The notes under the pieces: generated by a model | Database searches by the model: none | What the model saw: the letters and a program-made list of their open reading frames with translations, nothing else | Told to the model about the DNA's origin: nothing | In this document: positions 1 to 9,654 of the stretch, piece by piece | Numbering within the stretch: the stretch's first letter is position 1 | Layout: every line of letters begins with the position of its first letter | Source: an uncultured Spirochaetaceae bacterium | Lineage (GTDB): Bacteria; Spirochaetota; Spirochaetia; Treponematales; UBA12059 | Direction of reading: 5' to 3' | Length of the DNA: 16,965 nt | Assembly: GCA_938004315.1 (NCBI GenBank) | Contig: CALKWG010000261.1 | Location: 1-16,965, forward strand | Made by a program: the position numbers and the translations under genes

Positions 1-2708
<2,708 letters not shown>

Positions 2709-2857
2709 AGTGGATGGAAACATAGCGCCGCCCAAGCGGGCTTGGCAAGTAGCTATACGGATGTTTAGTTAAATCTTTCTAAAAAAACGCGTCGGCGACC
2801 ACCCCGAACGAAGCCGGGATCGGAAGCGTGAGGGCGCTTGTCCCCGCGGCTCAACGA
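2709..2857. other. Gap between epimerase gene and uvrA, AT-rich patch
   Basis: This 149-base gap separates the end of the epimerase gene from the uvrA start. It contains an AT-rich patch (about 2757-2788) that stands out from the GC-rich surroundings and is the likeliest place for a uvrA promoter. On the minus strand a TATAGC hexamer is present, but I see no well-spaced -35 partner. No LexA-type SOS box was recognised. The only hairpin, AAGCG/CGCTT at about 2825-2840, is short. Confidence 0.35.
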
Positions 2858-3835
2858 CTATAGCCAGCCCCGCTCCGTATACCATGCCGCCGTTCTCTTA
2901 AAACCTTCGGCCATCGTCACCCTTGGCATGAAGCCCAGCATGTCCTTCGCTTTTTTCGTCGAGGCCACCCAGTACTCCTGGCACATCTCCAAGAGCTTAT
3001 CCTTGGTAAGGAGTATGGGCTTTTTGGATAGAGGGGCGATAGCGCGGCTCAGGAGCGAGACGATGCGAACAGCCCAGAAGGGAATTTCGACTCGCCTAGC
3101 CTGAACGCCGAGCGCCAGTTCGATCATCGATCCGATGTCGTCCCAGTCGTACGCCCCGTCGTCGGCTATGAAAAAAGCCTGATTCCGGGCTTCGGGCCGC
3201 TCGACGGCGAGCGCAATGGCGTCGGCGAGGTTCTCCGCGTAGACTAGCGAGAGCACGCTGCGCTTGCCGAGCACGACGCGGAAGCCCCGCTTCACCAACT
3301 TAAAGTATTCGTAGAAATCTCGATCGCCGGGGCCGTATACCCCGGGAGCGCGTATGGCCGTCCAGGCTACGCTCGACTCGTAGCGTCTAAGAAGCTCCTC
3401 GAGCGCCGCCTTGCTCCTACCGTAGGGCGTCAGCGGCGCAGGCGCGTCGTCCTCGCATACGCCGCGTTCATCCGAGGCGGGTCCCGCCGCGGCTAGCGAG
3501 CTCATGGCGACGATGTGCGCGAACTTCGGCGAGGCCGCCACGCCCGCTTCGATGAGGGTCTGGACCGACGAGCAGTTCACCGCCATGAACTCGCCCTCGC
3601 TCCTAGCGCGAGTCAAGCCCGCTAAATGGACGAGCGTATCGGCGCCGTCGAGCAGGGCCTTCAAGCTCTCCGCCTCCTCTAAACTGCCTTCGCAGTACCG
3701 TACGCCCGGTACCGCCTCATACGCGCGCCCCGGACGCACGAGGCACGATAGCTTGTGCCCGTCGGCCGATAGCCTTCGGATAACGTGCGGTCCTATAAAA
3801 CCGGTCGTGCCGGTCAACGCGATAGTCTTTGCCAT
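2858..3835 (-). CDS. NAD(P)-dependent epimerase/reductase, extended SDR family (B)
   Basis: Cytosolic Rossmann-fold enzyme of 325 residues, a usual length for extended short-chain dehydrogenases (NAD-dependent epimerase/dehydratase family, including dihydroflavonol-4-reductase-like members). Visible are the nucleotide-binding motif TGTTGFIG at residues 8-15, the HLAG segment at 70-73, the catalytic serine region MSSLAAAG at 111-118, and the catalytic pair in Y138-GRS-K142. RAPGVYGPGD follows, as in sugar-nucleotide epimerases and DFR-like reductases. The substrate cannot be read from the sequence. The start ATG directly follows the TAG of the upstream epimerase gene with no bases between, and a GGAG lies inside that gene's end, so the two are very likely co-translated. 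It has a similar fold to the upstream protein but low similarity, so this is a pair of divergent paralogues rather than a recent duplication. Confidence 0.9.
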   Translation of the reverse strand: MAKTIALTGTTGFIGPHVIRRLSADGHKLSCLVRPGRAYEAVPGVRYCEGSLEEAESLKALLDGADTLVHLAGLTRARSEGEFMAVNCSSVQTLIEAGVAASPKFAHIVAMSSLAAAGPASDERGVCEDDAPAPLTPYGRSKAALEELLRRYESSVAWTAIRAPGVYGPGDRDFYEYFKLVKRGFRVVLGKRSVLSLVYAENLADAIALAVERPEARNQAFFIADDGAYDWDDIGSMIELALGVQARRVEIPFWAVRIVSLLSRAIAPLSKKPILLTKDKLLEMCQEYWVASTKKAKDMLGFMPRVTMAEGFKRTAAWYTERGWL

Positions 3836-4939
3836 CTAAGCTCCATGTGCTTTCGCTCTCAGCGCCTCGGAGAAGCGCCTGCATTCCCGTATCGACTCGG
3901 CGAGCGGACGTTCGGGCTTGTACCCCAGCTCGCGCTTCGCCTTGCCCGAATCATAGGCCTGGCGCACGGCGCCCGAGACCGCCAAGGCGCGGTAGAGCCC
4001 TAGGCCGGGTAGCGCACGTTCAGCTATCCCGGCTCCCAAGGCCCCGAGCGCGGCGGGCACGACGGCGGCCCTCCTTGGCCGCATCCTCCCTCCGCGCCCG
4101 TCGGCGCCTGAATCCCCAGCCAGCTCCCATACGAGCTCCATGAAGGCAGCGTAGCTCATCGTCTCGCCGGCTAGGATATAGCCCTCGCCGATCGCCCCGC
4201 GCTCAAGAGCCGCCAACGCCCCGCGCGCAAAATCGCCCGCGTCCATATACGAGGTAGAGCCGGAAGGCGCTATGCCGAGCCGCCCCTCCCATACCATATC
4301 GATGAAACGCCCGATGCCGCCGCCGGGGTCCCCCGCCCCGACCGCCGTGCCCGGGTAGACCGTCACGAGCGGCAAGCCGCGCTCCCGCGCATAGCGCCGC
4401 GACAGCTCGAAGGCTGCGACCTTAGAATCAATATAGGGCACTTCGGAACGCCTTAGGAAGCGATAATCACCGTCCGCCGAAGCGGCGACCGCGGCCAACG
4501 TCTCCTCGGGGCCGCTAAAGGAACAGGGATAACCCCGGTCATAGCGCATACCGCTCCGCTCGTCGACGAGCCTACCGCCGGTCGAACCGATCGCGTTGAC
4601 GCTCGAAAGGTCTACGAAGCGCGAGACGCCGGCGGCGAGGGCCGCTTCGTAGAGGGCCCGCGAGCCGAGGACGTTGACGCCCCAGACCGACCGGGCGTCA
4701 GTAGCCCGGAAGCTCGTAGCGCCGGCGGCATGGACGATCGCGTCCAGCCCCGCGAGGGCCTCGGCAGGCACAGGCTCCTGTCCCAGGCGCAAGTTACGGA
4801 GCTCGACCGAACCGGCAGGCAGGAAGGGGTGGTCGCGCCGTCGCGAAGCGAAGGCGACCACTTCATGACCGCGCTTCATAGCCTCGCTGGCGATATTGGA
4901 GCCTAAAAAGCCGAAAGCGCCCGTGATGCCTATCTTCAT
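3836..4939 (-). CDS. NAD(P)-dependent epimerase/reductase, extended SDR family (A)
   Basis: Extended SDR enzyme of 367 residues in the NAD-dependent epimerase/dehydratase family; substrate unknown. The ATG at 4939 is chosen because GGAGGAG lies six bases upstream and MKIGITGAFGFLG begins exactly with the first beta strand. The frame stays open to 5059, but those extra 40 codons would overlap the divergent thioesterase start and carry no domain. Seen: TGAFGFLG at 6-13, VHAAGAT at 69-75, LSSVNAIG at 111-118 and the YxxxK pair Y169/K173 (PYIDSK). The distance from the serine to the tyrosine is about 57 residues, some 30 more than in the neighbour, with an extra segment around 121-168. It is the first gene of the minus-strand pair and is divergent from the acyl-ACP thioesterase, with 85 bases between the two starts. 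Confidence 0.9.
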   Translation of the reverse strand: MKIGITGAFGFLGSNIASEAMKRGHEVVAFASRRRDHPFLPAGSVELRNLRLGQEPVPAEALAGLDAIVHAAGATSFRATDARSVWGVNVLGSRALYEAALAAGVSRFVDLSSVNAIGSTGGRLVDERSGMRYDRGYPCSFSGPEETLAAVAASADGDYRFLRRSEVPYIDSKVAAFELSRRYARERGLPLVTVYPGTAVGAGDPGGGIGRFIDMVWEGRLGIAPSGSTSYMDAGDFARGALAALERGAIGEGYILAGETMSYAAFMELVWELAGDSGADGRGGRMRPRRAAVVPAALGALGAGIAERALPGLGLYRALAVSGAVRQAYDSGKAKRELGYKPERPLAESIRECRRFSEALRAKAHGA

Positions 4940-4975
4940 GCCCAACTCCTCCGCGCCGCCACCGCTTGCCGCGAC

Positions 4976-4990
4976 GCCCCGCGCCGGGGC
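4976..4990. repeat. Perfect inverted repeat in the divergent promoter region
   Basis: GCCCCG (4976-4981), three bases, then CGGGGC (4985-4990): a perfect 6-base inverted repeat between the two divergently read genes (epimerase A and thioesterase). It could be a protein-binding site or a small hairpin in one leader. On the minus strand, TACTAT just upstream of it is a passable -10. No T-tract follows on either side, so a terminator is unlikely. Confidence 0.35.
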
Positions 4991-5024
4991 AGAATAGTAG
5001 CACAGCATCGAACGAGGAGCCACC

Positions 5025-5783
5025 ATGCCCGGCATCGTCCCCTTAGAGCTCGATTTCACCGTCCGCGGCTACGACTCGGGCTACGGCGGCCCGTATAGCC
5101 CCCTGGCCCTGGCCAACCTCCTGCAGGAGGCGGCCAGCGACCACGCCGACCTCATCGGCTTCGGCGGCGCCGCCATGAACGCCCGCGGCCTCACCTGGAT
5201 GCTCTCCCGCATCGACCTCCGCCTCCTCCGCGAGCCCAGGCGCGGCGAGCGCCTCGTCGCGCGCACCTGGCCGGCCGGCTTCGAGCGCCTCTTCGCCCTG
5301 CGCGACTTCGAGCTCGACTCCCGCGACTCGGGCGAGCCCGTGGCCCGCGCCTCATACGCCTACCTCGTCGTGGACCTGGCGGCCAGGCGCCCCGTGCGCG
5401 CCCAGAACGCCATCGATCCCGGCCTCGTCTGCGATCGGCCCCGCGCCTTACGCGACGCCCGCTTCTCCGCCGAGCGCCCCGCCGACGAAGCGGCCTGGCG
5501 CGAGCGCTACGAGCTTACGGCCATGGACCGCCACATCGACCACAACGGCCACGTCAATAACGCCCACCTCATAGCCTGGCTCTGCGACGCCCCGCCCCCC
5601 GAAGCCCGCGCAGGCGGCGCCTTGGCCGAACTGCGCGTCGAGTTCGCACAGGAAGCCCTCTTAGGCGACCGCCTTTCCGCCGCTTGGACCCCCCTGCCCG
5701 CCCGGGACGGCCTTGAGCGCCAAGCCGCCGAGCTCCGCCGGGGCGCCGATTCCTGCGTCCGCGGCGAGCTAGCCTGGCGATAA
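5025..5783 (+). CDS. Acyl-ACP thioesterase (FatA/FatB-like, prokaryotic)
   Basis: Hydrolyses acyl-acyl-carrier protein to free fatty acid and ACP in the cytoplasm. At 252 residues it fits the two tandem hotdog domains of the acyl-ACP thioesterase family (PF01643). Domain one shows the typical YSPLALANLLQEAASDHADLIGFG start and GLTWMLSRIDLRL (residues 53-65). Domain two carries IDHNGHVNN at 171-179, where N174 and H176 align with the catalytic Asn-x-His of the plant NQHVNN motif; the residue between is Gly rather than Gln. The start has GAGGAG six bases upstream. It stands alone on the plus strand, divergent from the epimerase pair and followed by a strong hairpin. The free fatty acid it makes could be a substrate for the ligase at 12084-13865, but that link is only inferred. 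The substrate chain length cannot be predicted. Confidence 0.93.
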   Translation: MPGIVPLELDFTVRGYDSGYGGPYSPLALANLLQEAASDHADLIGFGGAAMNARGLTWMLSRIDLRLLREPRRGERLVARTWPAGFERLFALRDFELDSRDSGEPVARASYAYLVVDLAARRPVRAQNAIDPGLVCDRPRALRDARFSAERPADEAAWRERYELTAMDRHIDHNGHVNNAHLIAWLCDAPPPEARAGGALAELRVEFAQEALLGDRLSAAWTPLPARDGLERQAAELRRGADSCVRGELAWR

Positions 5784-6057
5784 GCGACCTCTCGTTCTTG
5801 GGCGCGTCGGCGCCTAGCCGGCGCCGACCGGGTCCTGCGCTGCAATCTCCCCGTCCGCGGGCCTAAAACCGGACGGCGTCTCCTCCCGGAGCCGCCCGCT
5901 TAGCCTCGAAGCCCCGGACGAGGAGGATTTCCGCTACGGCCCCTCGCGCGATAAATGGCGGCCGCCTCGTACCCCCAAACCAAGCGCTTGTATAAAGCTT
6001 TCGCCGCGTTTTTACCCGCCGGTCTAGAGTGAGCGCTTGACGAGCCTGTGCCAATTT
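5784..6057. other. Gene-free stretch before the tetR promoter
   Basis: Apart from the hairpin at 5806-5828 I see no convincing gene here. A 63-codon minus-strand frame (5863-6054) has no clear ribosome site and an arginine-rich translation typical of chance frames in GC-rich DNA. A TTGACG hexamer at 6037-6042 resembles a -35 box but lacks a good -10 partner. The stretch may be decayed sequence or a long leader region. Confidence 0.4.
5806..5828 (+). terminator. Strong GC hairpin after the thioesterase gene
   Basis: GTCGGCGCC (5806-5814), loop TAGCC, then GGCGCCGAC (5820-5828): a perfect 9-bp stem starting 22 bases after the stop codon. The position suits a transcription end or an mRNA 3'-stabilising hairpin. 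No T-run follows, so it is not a classical intrinsic terminator. Confidence 0.5.
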
Positions 6058-6076
6058 AGTACATCATTGATATACT
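6058..6076. promoter_or_regulatory. Likely TetR operator, 19-bp palindrome
   Basis: AGTACATCATTGATATACT reads as an inverted repeat with 8 of 9 base pairs matched around a central T (only C6062/A6072 fails). It overlaps the -35 hexamer of the promoter in front of the TetR-family gene. Size, symmetry and place are those expected of a TetR-family operator, so autorepression of the three-gene operon is likely (inference). Confidence 0.7.
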
Positions 6077-6096
6077 TTATGAGTTCATGTTATAGT
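6067..6096 (+). promoter_or_regulatory. Sigma70-type promoter of the tetR operon
   Basis: TTGATA (6067-6072) and TATAGT (6091-6096) are separated by 18 bases; each matches the consensus at five of six positions. They lie in a clearly AT-rich block (about 6050-6105). The start of transcription would fall near 6103, leaving a very short leader with AAGGAG at 6110-6115, five bases before the ATG. Confidence 0.7.
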
Positions 6097-6120
6097 TTTA
6101 ATTAAGGGCAAGGAGCGTCG

Positions 6121-6747
6121 ATGGGTACGTCACACGATCGCAGAGAAGTCAAGCGCGAGCGGACGCGCGAGGCCTTCGTGCAAGCGACGGCCCGGATCAT
6201 AGAGCGCGAAGGCGACCAGGCGGCCGCGGTACGCCGCGTCGCCCATGAAGCCGGCTATACCCTGGCTACGCTCTATCAATACGTCGCGAACCAAGACGAA
6301 CTTCTCTGGCGAGCCCGCTCGGCGCTCGTACGTAAAGTCGCGTTAGACCTAGCCGTCGCAAGTCCGCCTAAGATCGACTCGTGGATAGCCCTCCGGGATG
6401 AATTCGAGCGCTTCGTCGTCTATTTCATGGAACGACCGAGGGTGTTCCGCTTCCTTTACGGTCGCGCGCTCGACCCCGCGGCTAAGCCCATGGCAGCCGC
6501 CTCGGAGAGCGAAGCTTTGGCGGCCGCGATGGCTCCCGCCGCGGCCTTCCTGGCCGGCCGGCCCGGCTGCCCGCCTCAGGCCGCAGCCGAGGCGCTCGAA
6601 AACGCGTCCTACGCTCTCATGGGCATGCTCTGCATCGCCGTCGGCGGGAACGACGGCATGGGCGGCGAAGCCTTACGGGGCGCGCTCACGCGTCTGTGCC
6701 GGACCCTCGCGCGGGCAACCGGCGACGATCACGATTTTATAGAATAA
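6121..6747 (+). CDS. TetR/AcrR-family transcriptional regulator
   Basis: One-domain DNA-binding repressor type of 208 residues, usual for the family. The N-terminal helices contain REAFVQATARIIEREG, followed by the helix-turn-helix at about residues 35-55 (AVRRVAHEAGYTLATLYQYV) and the typical NQDELLW extension. The C-terminal half is an alanine-rich, all-helical ligand-binding and dimerisation domain that cannot be assigned a ligand. The start has AAGGAG at ideal distance. It is the first gene of an operon with a membrane protein (10 bases downstream) and a flavodoxin. A palindrome over its own promoter suggests that it represses this operon until a small molecule binds. Confidence 0.92.
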   Translation: MGTSHDRREVKRERTREAFVQATARIIEREGDQAAAVRRVAHEAGYTLATLYQYVANQDELLWRARSALVRKVALDLAVASPPKIDSWIALRDEFERFVVYFMERPRVFRFLYGRALDPAAKPMAAASESEALAAAMAPAAAFLAGRPGCPPQAAAEALENASYALMGMLCIAVGGNDGMGGEALRGALTRLCRTLARATGDDHDFIE

Positions 6748-6757
6748 GGAGAGGCCT

Positions 6758-7465
6758 ATGTCAGAAGCTCAAGAGATTGATTCGACTGAAAAGCGGCAAG
6801 ACCCTTGGCGGGGGCTATACCGTTCCGCAGGGGCCGCCGCGCTCCTCATGGCGGCGCTCATCGTCACGCAAATAGCCATCTACGCCATCTGGATGCCGCC
6901 TGGCGACGCCGAAGGCATGCTCGCCCTCATGGGCCGGAACCCCGCGCTCGGGCTCCTGAGCTTGGACCTCCTCTACCTCGTCGACTCGGTCCTGCTCGTG
7001 ATCATCTACCTCGGGCTCTACATCGCCCTACGGCCTACGGGCGAGTCGCCCATGCTGATCGCGACCGCGCTCGGCATCGTCGGCGTGGCCGCCTACTTCG
7101 CGTCGAACCCCGCCTTCGAGATGCTCTCTTTAGGCGGGGCGTACGCAGCCGCGGCTCCTGAAGAACGCGTCGCCATCATCGCCGCGGCGCGCGGCTTCAT
7201 GGAGGGCTACAAGGGCACGGCCTTCAACGTCTACTACGTCCTCAACACCCTCTACCTGTTCATCATGACGCCGGTTATGCGTAGGAGCGGATTATTCGGC
7301 AAGACGGCCGTCGTCTCCGGCTTGGCCGCCGCGATCCTGATGATCATCCCCTCGTCGGTCGGGACGATAGGACTCTACGTCTCGCTCGCTTCGCTCGCGC
7401 CATGGCTCATTTGGCTCGTCGCCGTGGCGCCGCGCTTCTTGGCCCTGGCGAGGCGGCCGTCGTGA
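6758..7465 (+). CDS. Six-helix membrane protein, DUF4386-like
   Basis: Integral inner-membrane protein of 235 residues with no enzyme motif I recognise. The first 20 residues are polar (SEAQEIDSTEKRQDPWRGLYR), then about six hydrophobic spans follow: roughly 24-46, 66-90, 98-116, 150-170, 180-198 and 204-228. The WRGLYRSAG opening, the NPALGLLSLDLLYL segment and the overall size resemble the DUF4386 family, which commonly sits next to TetR-type regulators; this assignment is from memory of the family pattern and is moderate at best. The ribosome site AAGGAG overlaps the TAA stop of the tetR gene, so the two are translated as a unit. The last codons overlap the GTG start of the flavodoxin gene. 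Confidence 0.75.
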   Translation: MSEAQEIDSTEKRQDPWRGLYRSAGAAALLMAALIVTQIAIYAIWMPPGDAEGMLALMGRNPALGLLSLDLLYLVDSVLLVIIYLGLYIALRPTGESPMLIATALGIVGVAAYFASNPAFEMLSLGGAYAAAAPEERVAIIAAARGFMEGYKGTAFNVYYVLNTLYLFIMTPVMRRSGLFGKTAVVSGLAAAILMIIPSSVGTIGLYVSLASLAPWLIWLVAVAPRFLALARRPS

Positions 7466-7899
7466 GCGTAGCCGTCGTCGTCTACTCGGAGACCGGCACG
7501 ACGCTCTCAGTCGCCCGGCGCATCGTGGGGGACTTGGAGGCCGCGGGCGTCCCAACCGAGCTCATACGCGTCAGCCCCGGCTCGCCTACCGTAGACCTAG
7601 TCGGATACCGAGCCGTCGTCTTCGGCGCGCCGGTCCGCGGCTTCAACCTGGCGCCGCCCATGGCGGCGTTCATCGCGCGTTGCGGCGGCCTAAGCGGGCT
7701 TAAGGCGTATTGTTACGTGACGCAAGCCTTCCCGTTTAAAGCCTGGGGCGGCTCGCAGGCGCTAGCCCGCATGGCCGGACTCTGCCGCGCCAAGGGAGCG
7801 AAGCCTTGCCTACTGGACGTCGTCAGCCGCTCGCGCGGCCGCGAACGCGCTACGGTTAGGATCGCGACGGGCATCGTCAACGCCTTCGCCCAGCCCTGA
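7462..7899 (+). CDS. Short flavodoxin-family protein
   Basis: FMN-binding electron carrier or flavodoxin-like domain protein of 145 residues, the usual size of a short flavodoxin. The first beta strand SVAVVVY runs into the phosphate-binding loop SETGTT (residues 9-14). VVFGAPVRGFNLAPPMAAFI matches the second flavin-contact region of the fold, and YCYVTQAFPFKAWGG the third. I place the start at GTG 7462, which overlaps the preceding TGA by four bases (GTGA); the frame is open back to an ATG at 7402, but those 20 codons precede the first strand and overlap the membrane-protein gene fully. Third gene of the tetR operon. It probably supplies electrons to, or senses redox with, the membrane protein or a target elsewhere (inference). 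Confidence 0.85.
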   Translation: MSVAVVVYSETGTTLSVARRIVGDLEAAGVPTELIRVSPGSPTVDLVGYRAVVFGAPVRGFNLAPPMAAFIARCGGLSGLKAYCYVTQAFPFKAWGGSQALARMAGLCRAKGAKPCLLDVVSRSRGRERATVRIATGIVNAFAQP

Positions 7900-8060
7900 C
7901 GGCGCCCCGCGTTTTTTATACGTTGAACTTGATGAACATCACGTCACTCGTCATCCATGACGTCGCGGCGCTTTGGCGCGCCGCGCAGCCTACAGGCAAG
8001 CGCGCGTCCCTGCGCGCCAGGACGGCGACGCACGGACGGAGCGCGGTCGGCATTTTGTTG
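7900..8060. other. Convergent gap with decayed duplicate of the ychF 3' end
   Basis: The gap lies between two genes that read towards each other. It holds a T6 run at 7912-7917 after GC-rich bases, which may end the flavodoxin transcript although the upstream hairpin is weak. It also holds a hairpin CGCGGCGC/GCGCCGCG (7964-7971 and 7978-7985, six-base loop), a GCGCGC/GCGCGC pair near 8000-8017, and the duplicated ychF tail described separately. Confidence 0.6.
7916..7964 (-). pseudogene. Fragment copying the last codons of ychF
   Basis: Bases 7916-7945 match 8061-8090 at 29 of 30 positions; similarity continues more weakly, with a one-base gap, to about 7964. On the minus strand the copy reads DVMFIKFNV then TAA, against DVMFFKFNV then TAA in the intact ychF. 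Farther upstream nothing resembles ychF, so only the tail is duplicated. A 45-codon frame (ATG 8053 to TAA 7916) runs through the copy, starting seven bases after the ychF stop, but the first 34 residues look random. Either a partial tandem duplication or the trace of integration at the gene's 3' end. Confidence 0.75.
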
Positions 8061-9170
8061 TTATACGTTGAACTTGAAGAACATCACGTCGCCGTCCTGC
8101 ACGACGTATTCCTTGCCCTCCATGCGGAGCTTGCCGGCGGCGCGGAGGGCGGATTCGGTGCCCAGGGCGTCGATGTCCTCGTAGCGGTAGACGTCGGCCT
8201 TGATGAAGCCCTTCTCAAAGTCGGTGTGGATCACGCCGGCGGCCTGGGGCGCCTTGTCTCCGGCGCGTATGGTCCAGGCGCGGCATTCGTCCTTGCCGGA
8301 GGTAAAGAAGGTGCGCAGCCCCAGGAGGCGGTAGGCCGCGTGGATCAGGGCGGAGAGCCCCGATTCCTTAAGCCCGAGCTCGGCTAGGAACTCTTTTTTG
8401 TCTTCTTCGTTCTCCATCTCGGCGAGCTCGGCCTCGAACTTGCCGCAGATAACCACGGCCTCCGAGCCTTCGGCGGCGGCGCGCGCCTTGACCGCGTCGA
8501 TATGCTTATTGCCGTTCCGTACGCCGTCCTCGTCGGTATTGCAGACGTAGACCTGCGGCTTCATGGTGAGGAGGAACCAGTTCCTGGCCTCGGCGGCCTC
8601 CTCGTCGCTGAGCGCGACCGAGCGGGCCGGGCGCCCCTCCTCCAGGGCGGGGCGGACCTTCTGCAGCGCGGCGACCTCGTGCTCGGCCGCCTTTTTCTGC
8701 TCGCCGCCTAAGACGCGCATGGAGCGTTGGGCCTTGTCCAGGCGCTTGTCCACGGTCTCCAGGTCGGCTAGCGCCAGTTCCGTCAAGATAATATCGATAT
8801 CGTTGATGGGGTCGACGCGGTTGGCCACGTGGACGATGTCCGGATCCTCGAAGCAGCGCACCACGTGCGCGATGATTCCCACCTCGCGGATGTGCGATAG
8901 GAATTTATTACCCAAGCCCTCGCCCTTGCTGGCGCCGGCCACGAGGCCCGCGATGTCTACGAATTCCACGACCGCCGGGATACGCCGCTCCGGCTGGAAG
9001 AGCTCGACCAATCGGTCCAGGCGCGGGTCGGGCACGGGGACGATGCCCGTATTCGGCTCTATGGTGCAGAAGGGATAGTTGGCCGCCTCGGCCTTGGCGC
9101 TGGAGAGCGCCGAGAATATGGTGGACTTGCCCACGTTGGGCAGACCTACGATACCGCAGTTCAGGGCCAT
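8061..9170 (-). CDS. ychF: YchF/OLA1-type ribosome-associated ATPase
   Basis: Obg-family P-loop protein of 369 residues (E. coli YchF has 363). These proteins hydrolyse ATP rather than GTP, bind ribosomes and affect stress responses and translation. Seen: G1 loop GLPNVGKST at 9-17, the NYPFCTIEPN switch region at 31-40, DIAGLVAGASKGEGLGNKFL at 72-91, and NTDE at 211-214 in place of the GTPase NKxD, which is the hallmark of the ATP-using YchF branch. The helical arm lies around 130-200, and the C-terminal TGS domain is seen in FFTSGKDECRAWTIRAGDKAPQAAGVIHTDFEKGFIKADV, ending DVMFFKFNV. A GAGG lies eight bases before the ATG, and TATAAC at 9182-9187 (minus strand) is a plausible -10. The last codons are duplicated just downstream. 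Confidence 0.97.
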   Translation of the reverse strand: MALNCGIVGLPNVGKSTIFSALSSAKAEAANYPFCTIEPNTGIVPVPDPRLDRLVELFQPERRIPAVVEFVDIAGLVAGASKGEGLGNKFLSHIREVGIIAHVVRCFEDPDIVHVANRVDPINDIDIILTELALADLETVDKRLDKAQRSMRVLGGEQKKAAEHEVAALQKVRPALEEGRPARSVALSDEEAAEARNWFLLTMKPQVYVCNTDEDGVRNGNKHIDAVKARAAAEGSEAVVICGKFEAELAEMENEEDKKEFLAELGLKESGLSALIHAAYRLLGLRTFFTSGKDECRAWTIRAGDKAPQAAGVIHTDFEKGFIKADVYRYEDIDALGTESALRAAGKLRMEGKEYVVQDGDVMFFKFNV

Positions 9171-9270
9171 GCTTCGTCCTCGTTATACCGGAATTATCAG
9201 GGCCCGAGCTTACCCCGGATGCCGCCGCGCGCGCAAGGCGGCTCGTCTCACGGCCCGCCTAACGACGGGC

Positions 9271-9654
9271 TTAAGCTCGAAGCAAACCGGGCACGGCGTC
9301 GAAGTAGGCGTCCTTCGTAAGGAGCGCGGCGCCGCATTCAAGCGCGGCGGCCGCTATCCAAAGATCGTTCGTGGGTATAGGCTTCCCGGCCGTCCTTAGG
9401 GCGGAGTAAAGCTCGGCGTAGAAAACCGCGCTCGATTCGCCCAAGGGATGGACGCCGACCCGCGGACTAGCGAGGAAGCGATGCAACTCGTCCAGGTTCT
9501 GAGCTTCCTTCGTACCGGCTCGGAAACCGGCGCGCAGTTCGCCGAGCACCGGCGTAGGGATGAGAATCTCATCGGCGCCGGCTAGCAGCTCATGGACGTT
9601 CCGGTCGCCACGCATGAAGGCCGCGTAGGCGTTCGTATCGATCATGAGCCTCAT
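9271..9654 (-). CDS. vapC: PIN-domain toxin, VapC type
   Basis: Predicted ribonuclease toxin of 127 residues with a single PIN domain. The four acidic metal-binding residues are all present: D6 in MIDTNAY, E39 in PTPVLGELRAG, D97 in IPTNDLWIAA and D115 in LLTKDAYFDAVPGL. VapC toxins cleave tRNA or other structured RNA; the target cannot be told here. The start ATG overlaps the antitoxin's TGA by four bases (ATGA), the normal arrangement that couples toxin synthesis to the antitoxin. An alternative ATG at codon 4 would leave the fold intact. No clear terminator follows; a weak GCCCG/CGGGC hairpin lies about 20 bases past the stop. The gene seems intact and potentially active. Confidence 0.93.
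   Translation of the reverse strand: MRLMIDTNAYAAFMRGDRNVHELLAGADEILIPTPVLGELRAGFRAGTKEAQNLDELHRFLASPRVGVHPLGESSAVFYAELYSALRTAGKPIPTNDLWIAAAALECGAALLTKDAYFDAVPGLLRA

Noticed and set aside
4940..5059. Longer N-terminus for epimerase A
   Set aside because: It would overlap the divergent thioesterase start and precedes a good Shine-Dalgarno and the natural MKIGITG beginning.
5863..6054. 63-codon minus-strand frame in the gap before tetR
   Set aside because: No clear ribosome site, basic random-looking translation, and no neighbour relation.
7912..7917. Classical intrinsic terminator for the flavodoxin operon
   Set aside because: The T6 run is real, but only a weak CGCC/GGCG hairpin precedes it, so I note it without calling a terminator.
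7923..8387. 154-codon plus-strand frame running into the ychF region
   Set aside because: Mostly antisense to ychF; the start lies in the duplicated tail and no product is recognisable.
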